In this document: positions 45,925 to 56,261 of the stretch, in pieces
Position numbering within the stretch: the first letter of the stretch is position 1
Layout: each line of letters starts with the position of its first letter
Assembly (NCBI RefSeq): GCF_030272615.1
Contig: NC_081415.1
Coordinates: forward strand, 420,292,257-420,356,256
Direction: 5' to 3'
Origin: Cryptomeria japonica
Lineage: Eukaryota; Streptophyta; Pinopsida; Cupressales; Cupressaceae
DNA: 64,000 nt
Notes under the pieces: generated by a model
The model's database searches: none
Told to the model about the DNA's origin: nothing
Seen by the model: the letters and a program-made list of their open reading frames with translations, nothing else
Program-made: the position numbers and the translations under genes

Positions 45925-46145
45925 TAAACACCTCGTGCATGGGGGCTACACTTAATGAACCTGGGTTATATCACGTGTGTTCATGGAATACTAAAGAATC
46001 CCTCTATTTTCAAAAAATATTGTCCTAAACTCCTTTCTTGTCACCCCCTCCAAATACATAACCTAAATTAGAAACCCTCGTATATTTCATTAGATATTGT
46101 ATGTATCAATTTAACCTTTTTCATACCCCTTTATATTTCTATCTT
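45925..46145 (+). repeat. Dispersed repeat, copy 1 (partner at 56030-56260)
   Basis: About 220 bp align in the same orientation with 56030-56260. Shared phrases include 'GGGGCTaCACTTAaTGAA', 'ATACTAAAGAATCC', 'TTTTCAAAAAATATT' and 'CATACCCCTTTATATTT'. The TATATTT phrase suggests LTR promoter DNA. There is no coding content. Confidence 0.75.
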
Positions 46146-46189
46146 ATGTTATGATAAATAGTTGGTTGGGTTTTAAGCAAATTGGTGAT

Positions 46190-46340
46190 GCCAGCATGGC
46201 CAACATTCAAAGAAGGAGAAGGCTTGTTAATGAAATTCTCTGTCTTGGAGATGTTGAAAATTCATCTTGCCAACTCACTAATGCACATGTGGATGGACAC
46301 ATCAGAAGGAATGATCATCGACATAATTTTTTGTTTAAAG
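46190..46340 (+). repeat. Degenerate units of the 92-bp repeat, left group
   Basis: One and a half units related to the array at 48449-48855: 'GCCAGCATGGCCAACATTCAAAG..CTTGTTAATGAAATTCT' and 'AACTCACTAATGCACATGTGGATGGACAC'. The reading frame is open here (46151-46357). Confidence 0.65.
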
Positions 46341-48448
46341 TTCCTACTGATAGGTAGGATATCGTTGGATGCAAATCTTCTTTTCAATCAACCAATCATT
46401 GTAGACAATTTTCCATTACTTTAACAGTCCTATAGTTTCCAATTTTTTAAACATTTAAATAATTTTAATAAAATTTCCTTCATCTTATTATTGACTGATG
46501 TCGTCAACAGCCATTGCAGGGATGAATTGTCCAAGTAAAAAAAAGTATTCACAATCTCTATATTTTTTTTACTTGTTTTTTATTGGAAATACAAGATATA
46601 TATTAATGATTTAAAAGTAATACAAATTCTGGAAAGACCTTAGGAATAAAAATAATCATATCAAAACCAACAATTTAGTAGAATAACTATATAACCCATA
46701 AACTATCCTAAAAATAGAAGCAAAACTAGAAATGTCCCTTACAAAATACAGTTCACAGGTTTATACATTCTTTAGATTATAAAATAAAAAACCAAATACT
46801 AAAACTATTGTATCAGTGACATGCAAGTAGAATAAATGAAGTAGCAGAGAATCCCTTAGACGTTAATGGTGGATTGGTCCTAGAAAGTCTGCCCCCGCCA
46901 CACCTGGCATCCCAACTATGGTTCATCAATAGAAGGCCAAACTTATTCTTTAATAACCACCCCATGATACTTAGGCTCATAGTATGTGCCAAACCCTTCC
47001 TCATTGATTTATTCCTTGAACCAATCCCGACCTTTGTTGAACTTCAAACCCAAAACTTTCTGTACGAATCTCATATGCTTTAGAATTTTTAATCTTCTTG
47101 ATTCAAACACATCCACAAATGCCCCAAAAAGAACAGGCATCCTGTGAACTTGCCAACCCCCACGATGAGTTGCAAAATAGTCCTACGAGAATAAAATAGT
47201 GAAATGATCATCAATATTAGTAGGGATTGTTTCAATCTCCCAAAAAAGAGTTGTCGAAGAGCTTCTGACACAAGCGCATAGACGTCACCTTGCTTCTCCC
47301 GCCTTGATAATCAAAGATAGGAATACACTAGGGATGTTTGTATTCACTTTGTATCTATGAGAAGTCACGATGAAATCCTTCCCTAGGATTTTTTTTTACT
47401 GCATGAATGGTGAGGGGGATGGAATATTTCAAAACACCTAAGGGGCACTTATGTAAAATTTCCCCAAGAAAAGACATTTGTTGTTTGGTAGAAATCAAGC
47501 GAATAGGAGAATCCATAAATGCAAAGTAGAAAGATATAAGCAATGGAAAATGAAGGAATTGAAATGGAATGAAAAAAGAGAAGCTGTGAATAAATATATA
47601 GAGAAGTAATTCACTTCACCTAAAATAATCGAGAAAGAGATCATAAATGCTGAATAAATGTGACATGAGTAGAGGTCCTAGAAATCTGAAAACATATCAT
47701 TTCTGTAGAAAAAATAATCCTATTTGTATGAAAAATAATCATTCTTAATTGCATCATATATCATTTGTCCATCAATAGGTGTGAGGGGAAGGTAAGAATG
47801 TAAGGAGTTCAGCCAAACATTAAATGAGAAAAAATATTTTTTAGGAGAATGAATAAAAGGACTGCCTAATTTTGATGGTCTATGCCTCAAAAAATGTCAG
47901 GATCTCTAATGACTAGAGTCAAATCACCTTCAATCTCCACTCTGTCTATGTTTAAGTTGACTGTCTTGGCTAGTAATATTTTCCTCTTAAGTTGTCTTTA
48001 ATGGTTCTAATTCATTGCATTAACCAGCCCCATGTCTAGGTTGCATTATTTTGTCGGTTGGTATACTTTCCTTAAGTCTACACATGCATGTTTTCATTTT
48101 TCCTAAGTCATGTATTAGTGCATATCGGTCCTCTATTATCTTCTAGTAACCTAGTCTTCAAAGCACATTCTTTAAGTCACTCCTAAGTCATGGTCCCACC
48201 GAGAGGTCATCGGGTTGTTGTAGAAGTCTATATCATGTTCCATTGATCCGTTGAGCCAATGTGGAAGTCCACATCATGATAAATAAATAACAAAAGTAGA
48301 TTTTGGTGGCATCACTTATATCCTTCTTGAAGTCTCAATGACCTTACGATGTCCACCTGTCAACAAGGAATCAACAAAGCAATGATGTCAAAGGTTTGGT
48401 AGGATATTTCTCAGATCCGAACAACGTGATGATACCAACATGGATAGT
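46341..48448. other. Unassigned DNA with one weak coding relic on the minus strand
   Basis: AT-rich, with no recognisable element ends. Between about 47300 and 46830 the minus strand reads coding-like residues with a few stops, such as THRGGWQVHRMPVLFGAF, 'ILKHMRFVQKVLGLKFNKGRDW' and 'FGTYYEPKYHGVVIKE'. I do not recognise the family. The rest (47300-48448) shows nothing I can support. Confidence 0.3.
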
Positions 48449-48860
48449 GTTCAAAGCTAAACTGCTTATTGGTGAGATATTGCGCTTAGGGGAGGCTCTG
48501 ATTCTATCTTGTTGACTCGTCGTTGCACATGTGGATGGACACTGAAAAAGAGAAATCTTGTCGGTGATATCTTTTACTTAGGGGAGGCTCTGATTCTATC
48601 TTGTCGACTCATTGATGCACATGAATGGATACTCAAAAAGATAAATCTTGTTGATAATTTGATCTTGCACTTAGGGGAGGCTCTAATTCTATATTTCCAA
48701 CTCGTCGATGAACATATGGATTGACACTCAAAATGAGAAAGCTTGTCGGTGAGATTCTATGTCCCTGGAACATTTAAATTTCATCTTTACAACTCATTGA
48801 TCTGCATACATGGATGTGGACATTAGAATAAATGACCATCGGCAAAATCTTCTTACACAT
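48449..48860 (+). repeat. Tandem repeat, 92-93-bp period, coding-like
   Basis: The phrase 'CTTAGGGGAGGCTCTGATTCTAT' recurs at 48486, 48578 and 48671, and a decayed form lies at 48763 (spacings 92, 93, 92). Each unit continues with 'GACTCrTyGaTGCACATGxATGGA' and 'AAATCTTGTyGGT'. Partial units flank both ends. A frame at 48509-48724 translates the units as about 31-residue repeats (GEALILSCRLIDAHEW). Whether they were ever protein-coding is uncertain. Related units stand 2.2 kb to the left at 46190-46340. Confidence 0.8.
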
Positions 48861-49607
48861 CTCAATGACTCAGTGACAGAGGAGGTTTCTAAACCATGAT
48901 AGATATGTGGCATCTACAACATCAAGTAGTGCAAACAATAGAATGATGTTGGGAAGAAGATCAATGGGAGAGATTTTTGACTCCCATGATCCATCAATGA
49001 TGACACATATGGGAAAGTTTTGCATCCAGCTGAGATAAAAAGACAAAGTGGCATTTCCAGATTGGTTTCTAGTATAATTAAAACTCATATGTGATGGTTT
49101 TAAAATATTTCTGCTACCCAATGATTCCAAGTGTTACAAAGTTAACCATCAGTCAAAAATTTAAAATTTTGCGGACGACCGTCGATCAAATCAAATCATT
49201 ATTGTAGCTTTAAAATTGCTCAACTTCTCATTTCAATGAATGAAATATTGCATGAATGATATTAATGGTAGACACATGGTAGATATATAGTTGATAAAAG
49301 CACCAATTTGAGTGGATTTTCTCAATTTTGAGAAAAAAGATGATAGAAGGTGAAATAAAAGGCAAGGTTGAGCTCTAGAGATTGTGTTAAAAAGAAGATG
49401 AAGAAGAATTGTAGACAAGCGAATTTGAATAGTGAGTTGGCTTCTTTCCTATTTTCTTGTATCTATCTGTAATTTCCAAAAATCTAGAGGCTAGAGAAAT
49501 TAGAAACCCTAGCCATAGCATTGATTAAATCTTGAGGGTTCCTTCATAAAATCAAGAAATTAGAAAACATTTTAACCTCATCCAAAGCCTTTGCACCAGA
49601 GCAACTA
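48861..49607. other. No gene or element recognised
   Basis: AT-rich DNA with only short chance frames on both strands and no repeats I can see. It lies between the 92-bp array and the LTR of element D. Confidence 0.4.
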
Positions 49608-50081
49608 ATGCAGGAGCATCCCCGGTTCACAACAATCTTGCATCAACCAAAAAAAATGTTTTTTATTTTGTTTTCTATTTGCAATTTAAGTTTTTCCTTT
49701 CTGCGTGTCCCAGTTTTGGCTCACCAAATCCTATGGAGTTGGATTATACTTGAAGACTTGATCATCTTTCTTGCTTTCAAACCGCATCTCATTTGGATCA
49801 ATTTTTGGCAAGATATCTCTACCGGTTTCCTTGACAGTTTCTTTGTTACTAGTTGTTCCTTTGTTATCTGAGACCTATTCTAGTCATCTACCGGAACCCA
49901 TTTCGAAGCTTACGGAGCCTTGGGTGTTGATCTTGATGTTTCTTAGCATGTGGTCGACCTTCTACATTTCATCCTTTGGATTTTCCAGAGGAATATCTTG
50001 GTGGAGGCCGACCTCGTTCATTTGCACATTAGGTCTTGTTCTTTGGGTTTTGATCCCTTTTAGGCTGATTGGATCCTTTGG

Positions 50082-50121
<40 letters not shown>

Positions 50122-50412
50122 AATCATGCTTTAGAATGTAATCAATAAGAAAATCAAGAAGTATCAAAAAGAGAGACTTTACCTAAAAGATAGATCTTTC
50201 AATTCAAGGTCCCAGTGTGACCTATTCTACTAGGCTTGTGTGTTGGTATGTTGTAACCCGGTTGTTACCAATTGGATGTAATCAAATTTCATGCAATAAA
50301 ACTATCTATTCTGCATTGCCTCCATCATATCAGTGTGTTTCCATTGTGTTTGCTCTTGCTGACTAGTTTGGATTGATCTCCTTGATGTCCCTCCTCACCG
50401 GTGACTGCTTTA
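49608..50412 (+). mobile_element. 5' LTR of chromovirus-like element D (start approximate)
   Basis: Its last 265 bp match 54371-54635, the remains of the 3' LTR, with phrases such as 'GATAGATCTTTCrATTCAAGGTCCC' and 'TTGTAACCCGrTTGTTAC'. It ends GACTGCTTTA (the 3' copy has GACTGCTTCA) just before a PBS-like TGGTATC. The left border is inferred from a TGCAGGAGCATCC near 49608 and is not confirmed by a second copy or a target duplication. Confidence 0.6.
50085..50116. repeat. (AT)16 microsatellite
   Basis: An uninterrupted run of AT dinucleotides inside the element D LTR. It is probably length-variable. Confidence 0.95.
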
Positions 50413-50414
50413 AG

Positions 50415-50432
50415 TGGTATCGGGGTGAAGTT
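50415..50432 (+). promoter_or_regulatory. Degenerate primer-binding site of element D
   Basis: TGGTATCGGGGTGAAG follows the LTR end after two bases. It equals the initiator-Met PBS (TGGTATCAGAGC) except for three transitions. Confidence 0.6.
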
Positions 50433-50479
50433 TCATTCTAGAGGTTGTGTGTCCTGAAATTTTGTTGTAGGGTGGTAGA

Positions 50480-51600
50480 TTGTGGATTCGACCTACAATT
50501 GCAGAGGACTAGCGTGAATCGGCGCAAAGGGGAAATAGGAATGGTGGAGCACATGGGAATGCAGACCCTATTGTAATGGAGATGTTGCAAGAAATAGCAG
50601 CCCAGTTAGAAGTCATAGAGACAACCCAAAGAAGAGGCCGACATATTGAAGATGTAAGCAAAGATGAAGGAGAAGAAGCCCCAGTAGAACAAGTGAACCT
50701 ACCGACAGTTGATCCGGAGGAAGAAAGGTTTTTAAGGGTTTTGAGTAGGGCAAACACTAAACCTCATTTTACCCCATTTAAATATGATGGGAAGTTAGAT
50801 TAAGATGAATTGATGGATTAGATCTCAGAGATGGAGAAGTATTTTGATTTTGAAAACACTGCAGAAGAGAGGAAGGTGAAATATGCTTGTACCCAGTTGA
50901 AATGTCATGCATCTCTTTGGTGGGAGCATTTGCAAGTTGATAGATAGAGAAGAGGTAAAGAAAAGATTAAGACATGGAATAAGATGATTGCTAAGTTAAA
51001 ATCAAAGTTTATCCCGACGAATTATCAAGTGGATTTATTCTGGAAGTTGCAGAATCTAAGACAAAAGGAATCTAGTGTGAACGAGTACACCGAAGCATTT
51101 TACAAGTTGAACATCAGATCCAGACATATTGATGATGAACTTGAACAAATTGCAAGATATTTAAATGATTTGCAGATGTTTATACAAGATGAACTCAGTA
51201 TGATCAAATTGGAGAGTGTTGAAGAGGCTTACCAATATGCAATAAAGGCCGAAGAGAAATTGAACAAAAGACACGAGCAAAGATAGAGAGGTGGAGGTGG
51301 AATATTTCAAGGAGGAAGATGATATACCAGAGGAAGAGGAACCAGTACAGATCAAAACAAAGATAACGAAGTGAGCAAGGAAGATAATTCATACTGGAAT
51401 GATGATAGGACTTTCTACTGGAGGAGAGAACCAGATGGTTAGTAGAATGATAACTTTAGAAGACAAGACAAGAGGACATTTAGAGGAACCTGCTTTAAGT
51501 GTGGAGGATAAGGACATCATGCATTTGAATGTAAGAAGACAGAGGCTACTGGAAGAGCAGCAATGGTGGAAGAGAATGCCACCAGATTAGGCAATAAATT
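50480..51600 (+). pseudogene. Element D gag
   Basis: The frame is open from about 50520 (RESAQRGNRNGGAHGNAD) through ATG 50576. 'FTPFKYDGKLD' (50770-50800), 'WWEHLQVDR', 'TWNKMIAKLKSKFIPTNYQ' and 'LRQKESSVNEYTEAFYKL' are the core of Ty3-gypsy gag, and the helix 'VEEAYQYAIKAEEKL' closes it. The zinc knuckle reads CFKCGG-stop-GHHAFEC (about 51491-51532), complete apart from a TAA within it. Stops are mainly TAG or TAA, several at likely former Trp or Gln codons. Gag, protease, RT and RNase H all stay in one frame to 53497. Confidence 0.85.
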
Positions 51601-52060
51601 GGAAGATGGAGAACTGTTGATGATGAGGAGAGCTTTGTGTTATATTGGAAGAGATGAAGAACCCTTGCAGAGGAAGAACTTTTTCAAGACCGGATGTAAG
51701 GTATCTGATAAGTGTTGTAAAGTTGTTATTGATAGTGGTAGTTCAGATAATCTTGTTTCAGAAGAGATGATGAATAAGTTGAAATTGGAGAGATTGAAAC
51801 TCCCTTAGCCTTATCAGATAGCATGGATTAAAGATGAACATAAGTTGTTAGTAAGTGAACAGTGTTTGGTAAAATTGAAAATTGGGAATTATCATGATGA
51901 AGTTTTGTGTGATATTATGCCTATGGATATTTGTCATCTTTTGTTGGGAAGACCTTGGTAGTTTGATAGATAGGAAATACATGATGGGACGAAGAATACA
52001 TATACTATAATAGCCAATGGGATGAAGCAAACCTTGTTGCCTTTGGAGGAACCTTAAAAG
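51601..52060 (+). pseudogene. Element D protease
   Basis: 'CCKVVIDSGSSDNLVSEEMM' at about 51717-51776 contains an intact DSG active site. 'ICHLLLGRPW' at about 51930-51960 ends the fold. The family is an aspartic protease that frees the pol enzymes. Stops before and after (51807, 51960, 51972) break the frame. Confidence 0.85.
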
Positions 52061-53062
52061 AGTGAAGTGTATACAAATACCAGAATTTGCTTAGTAGATG
52101 GAAGGAAATTCATGGATGGACTCAGACATGAGAATGTGTGTTTTGCCATAATTTCTAAGAAGACAGAGAGACTGGAACCAGAAGGAGAACACCCGACAAA
52201 GATAAGAGATTTGCTAATAGAATATGAGGATATCATTTCAGATAATGTACCTGAAGGATTGCCACCTGTTAGAAGTATTAGTCATTGCATGGACTTGGTT
52301 CCCAAAGCTAGCTTGCCTAACAAAGCTGCACATCGGTAGACACTGGCAAAGAATGAAGAACTGAATAGACAAGTGTCAGAGCTATTGAAGAAAGGTTTGA
52401 TCAAGGAGAGTCTGAGCCCTTATATAGTGCCAGTAGTATTAGCACCTAAGAAGAATGGAGAATGGAGGATGTGTACCAATTGAAGAGAAATAAACAAGAT
52501 CACAATGAAATAACAGTTTCCTTTGCCTAGGATGGATGAGATAATGGACTGTTTGAGTGGAGAAAAATACTTTACAAAGATAGATTTGAAGAGTGGATAT
52601 CATCAGATCAGGATCAAAGAAGGTGATGAGTGGAAGACAAATGAAGGACTATATGAATGGTTGGTGATGCCTTTTGGATTGACTAATGCACCAAGTACTT
52701 TTATGAGTCTGATGAATGAGGTATTGAAGAAATTCTTGGGTAAGTTTGTTATTGTGTATTTGGATGACATTATGATTTTCAGTAAGACAAAAGAGGAGCA
52801 TTTGTTGTAGTTTAGACAGGTTTTGTAGAGGTTGAGAGAAGAGAAGTTGTTGGTCAATATTAAGAAGTGTACTTTCATGAAGAACAAGTTAGTCTATTTG
52901 GGATTTTTGATATCTAAGGATGGTTTGAAGATGGACCCTAAGAAAGTGAAAGCCATTGTTGAGTGGCCTAGACTGGAAAGCATTGGAGAGGTAAGGTAAT
53001 TTCATGGACTGGCTAGTTTTTATCAGAAGTTTATCAGAAATTTTAGTTTAGTTTGTAACCCT
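52061..53062 (+). pseudogene. Element D reverse transcriptase
   Basis: 'EYEDIISDNVPEGLPPVRSISHCMDL' starts the domain. 'ELLKKGLIKESLSPYIVPVVLAPKKNGEWRMCTN', '[15 protein letters not shown]', '[15 protein letters not shown]', '[16 protein letters not shown]' and '[12 protein letters not shown]' (YLDD at 52757-52768) follow. The connection 'FLISKDGLKMDPKKVKAIVEWP' is present. The sequence type is chromovirus-like and clearly different from the Tat copies. It has about six in-frame stops and no frameshift. Confidence 0.9.
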
Positions 53063-53497
53063 ATGACTGAGACCATGAGGGGAGATCAGAAGGAATTCAA
53101 GTGGACTACTGAACCAAACAAAAGTTTTGAATTGTTGATACAAAAAGTGACTAAGCAGCCTATGTTGGTTTTATCAAATTTCAATAAGGTATTTAAAGTG
53201 GATTGTGATGCAAGTGGAACAACAATAGGAGCAGTTTTGAGTCAAGAAGGGAGAGTAGTAGCATATTTCAGTGAGAAATTGAATAATGCTCGAAAGAGAT
53301 ATTTAGTGTATGATCAGAAATTTTATGCCATAGTTCAAGCCTTGAAGAAATGGAGACACTACTTGTTGCCTAAAGAGTTTGTATTGTATACAGATCATCA
53401 AGCTTTGAAGTATTTGAAAAGTCAGAGTAAGTTGAATCAAAGACATATGAGATGGGTAGAATTCTTGCAGAGTTACACCTTTTGTGTTGAAGCATAG
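53063..53497 (+). pseudogene. Element D RNase H
   Basis: 144 codons uninterrupted: 'VFKVDCDASGTTIGAVLSQEG' (first catalytic Asp), 'YLVYDQKFYAIVQALKKWRHYL' (Glu), 'VLYTDHQALKYL' (Asp). There is no second RNase H, consistent with a non-Tat element. A frameshift at about 53490-53497 separates it from integrase. Confidence 0.9.
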
Positions 53498-54370
53498 AAG
53501 TGGGAAATCTAACAAAGTTGTTGATGCATTGAGTAGGAGAAGGAATTTGTTGACAAAGATGAGATTGATAGTATTAGGTTTTGAAGATTTGAAGACCTTG
53601 TATGATGAAGACCCAAATTTTGCAGAACCTTGGAAAGCATGTAGAGAACCGATTATGGTTGATAGAAGAAAATGGTTGGATTATTTCATTCAGAATGGGA
53701 TGTTATTCAAGGGAGTTCAGTTATGTATACCTAAGAGTTCCATGAGAGAGAACCTAATCAAAGAGAAACATAGTGGAGGTTTAGATGGACATTTTGGCAT
53801 TGATAAAATAGTTGCAATGTTGACTGAGCAGTACTTTTGGCCCCAGATTCATAAGGATGTTAAGAGATATGTGCAGATTTGTATAGTTTTTCAAGTTGCA
53901 AAAGGTATTAGTCATAATGTGGGATTAAATAAACCTTTGATAGTACTGGTAAGACCTTGGGAGGATATAAGCATGTATTTTGTACTTGGATTGCCTAAGA
54001 CACCGAGAGGGAATGATTCTATATTTGTGGTAGTGGATAGATTTTCAAAGATGGCTCATTTCATACCTTGTAAGAAGACATCAGATGCATTGCATGTAGC
54101 AGACCTATTTTTTGAGGAAGTGGTGAGATTGCATGGATTACCTAAGAGCATAGTTTCAGACAAAGATACTAAGTTTGTTGGCTATTTTTGGTGAACACTT
54201 TGGAAGAAGATGAAGATAGATTTGAAGTTTAGTTCTACTTTTCATCCATAGACTGATGGACAGACAGAAGTAGTTAACTGGAGTTTAGGAAACTTGTTGA
54301 GATGTTTAGTGGGAGATAAAACTGGAAGTTGGGATTTTCTCCTTGCACAAGCAAAGTTTGCCTATCAATC
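53484..54370 (+). pseudogene. Element D integrase, truncated
   Basis: 'NKVVDALSRR' is the usual linker. The zinc part 'KHSGGLDGHFGIDKIVAML...YVQICIVFQ' shows HxxxH, but the second Cys of CxxC is Phe. The core 'EDISMYFVLGLPKTPRGNDSIFVVVDRFSKMAHFIPC' has Tyr (TAT 53976-53978) where the first catalytic Asp belongs. 'SIVSDKDTKF' and 'DGQTEVVNWSL' keep the second Asp and the Glu. The frame stops at TGA 54192-54194, and recognisable sequence ends at 54365 ('FLLAQAKFAYQS'), where it runs into LTR sequence. The C-terminal domain and any chromodomain are deleted. Confidence 0.88.
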
Positions 54371-54635
54371 AAAAAATCAAGAAGTATCAGATAGATAGAC
54401 TGTGCCTAGAAGATAGATCTTTCGATTCAAGGTCCCGGTGTGACCTATTCTACCAGGTCTATGTGTTGGTATGTTGTAACCCGATTGTTACTGGTTGGAT
54501 GTAATCAAATTTCATGCAATAAAACTATCTATTCTGCATTGCCTCCATCATATGTGTGTGTTTTCGTTGTGTTTACTCTTGATGACCAGTTTGGACTGAT
54601 CTCCTTGAAGTCCCTCCTCACGGGTGACTGCTTCA
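54371..54635 (+). mobile_element. 3' LTR remnant of element D
   Basis: It aligns with the last 265 bp of the 5' LTR (50148-50412) and ends GACTGCTTCA. The first two thirds of the 3' LTR and the end of pol are missing. The joint lies at an 'AAAATCAAGAAGTATCA' phrase. Confidence 0.8.
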
Positions 54636-54659
54636 GGGACCTAAACCAAAAGACAAAAG

Positions 54660-56020
54660 AAGGAGTCAATCCTTTGTGATGACCTTATTTCTTTATTTCC
54701 AAGTCTTCTCAAAGACCAAGAACTCTAGGGCATGTAGAGAGATTTCGTGACTCTTAGAGGAATTATAAAGAAGATTATATTCCAATAAAAGACCATAACA
54801 TTTTTACATCAAATCAAATAGAGAAGACTCTAAGTGTAATCCATGGAGACTAGGATTGGCTCGATTAGTAGTCCTAATTGTATTTGTAAATATGGACTTG
54901 ATTAGAGTAATTGCAAAGCTATACAATCCTAATACATGGTTCATTCAATCAATTTATGGGAACCTGATTGAAATCAATAAAGCCACTATTTGTCAAGTGT
55001 TTGGAATGGAGAATATAGTAGGTAATGACAAGGTTATCGACCTGGGTATCTTGAAAGGAAAATACCATAGTGTGGAGGGGATTTATAGGAGAAAGTGGAT
55101 ACCACTTCAAAGGCCCAAGTTGGATAAAAAAATTCAAAAGTTTGAGAAAACAAACCTACCACCTTATGGTGTTGATTTGTTTCACACGTCTTTTCAAATG
55201 ACTTACTATGCTCTGTGTCAAGTGGTTGGTTTTAAGGGACATTTACACATGCCTAAGGTACATATAGTGTTGATTTTTTTTTTCCAAAGTACTATTAAAA
55301 ATAGACCCTTTGATTGTCATGTCTTTGAAGCGGAAGGGATTCACAATGCCCTAATCAGTATCCAAAGTGATAGTTCAATTGTCACATTCAAATGGTCTTC
55401 CTTATTGATGTATATACTACTTTTTTTGACAGAGTAATAGATTTTAGAGTAAAAATTTATGCATTAAGGAATTTAATAATAATGGAGCAAGGTAGCCCAT
55501 GTAGGTGTGGACATTTGTTTGGGATTTTGGTTATATGCATGCCCAAAATTCATGTTTTGAGGAGCATTTCGCTCGAAAACTATATGGTTTATTTGGTCAT
55601 AACTCTCCAAGGTTGTTAGATATGATCATGAAGGTCTTGAGGCCTAAATGAAGGAAACAAGAGATAGAGGTTAAAATAAACCATAGTTGGGTTGATTGGT
55701 ACATCATAGAGAAGCATACTTACATAAGACTCTATGGATTTGAGGGACAACCACATATTCTACCTTTGATAGTTTCTGACAGATTGACATATCTAGAAAT
55801 AATCAGACAAATTTATGAGGTAGATGTTCCTTTTGATAAGTCATATAAGTATTATTTTCTCCCTTATTATCTTCATATTAGAGATTTTTAGGTTTCTTCA
55901 TCAAATGGATTTGCACAAGTCATCAATCTCCTAGATAGCTATAAGTTATCGCTACATTCAGAGGGCAAGAAATTTGATCTAGAATAATACATCACATTTG
56001 CAAGAAAGTTGGTTGACCCT
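54660..56020 (+). pseudogene. Accessory gene X, copy 2 (antisense to Tat element B)
   Basis: A 193-codon frame from 54856 contains YNPNTWFIQSIYGNLIEIN and 'ATICQVFGMENIVGNDKVIDLG', continuing to 55437. Related sequence in a neighbouring frame extends the start back to about 54660. After a frame change the copy goes on with GYMHAQN (about 55531), 'EVKINHSWVDWYIIEKHTY' and 'LYGFEGQPHILPLIV' (55705-55775). 'YYLHIRDF' follows (about 55865), then 'FARKLVDPTYKGHW' near 56020. The later part matches copy 1 at 7.0-7.38 kb, which lacks everything before GYMHAQN. I do not recognise the family. The pattern 'NPNTWFIQ...EINKATICQVFGM' recalls N-terminal domains of other retrotransposon accessory ORFs, but that is only a resemblance. 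The coiled-coil end seen in copy 1 is missing here. Confidence 0.6.
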
Positions 56021-56029
56021 ACATATAAG

Positions 56030-56260
56030 GGTCACTGGGGCTTCACTTAGTGAAGCTAATTTATATCACATGCATTTGTGGCATACTAAAGAATCCCCCT
56101 GTTTTCAAAAAATATTTCCCTAAAATCCTTTCTTTTCACCCCTTCCCATTACCCAGTCCGAATTAAAAACCCCCTATTTTCACCAAACATTGTATGCATC
56201 AATTTTTTGTTTAACATTTATCATACCCCTTTATATTTATATTTTATTTTTTTATCTAAC
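56030..56260 (+). repeat. Dispersed repeat, copy 2 (partner at 45925-46145)
   Basis: Same orientation and about 220 bp long like its partner. It separates gene X from the broken RNase H of element B. Confidence 0.75.
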
Positions 56261-56261
56261 A

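Noticed and set aside
48449-48860. Repeat array considered as a CRISPR
   Set aside because: Units are adjacent, 92-93 bp and degenerate, without unique spacers, and the sequence is from a plant.
54440-54679. Plus-strand frame of 79 codons
   Set aside because: It lies in the 3' LTR remnant of element D, with no domain.
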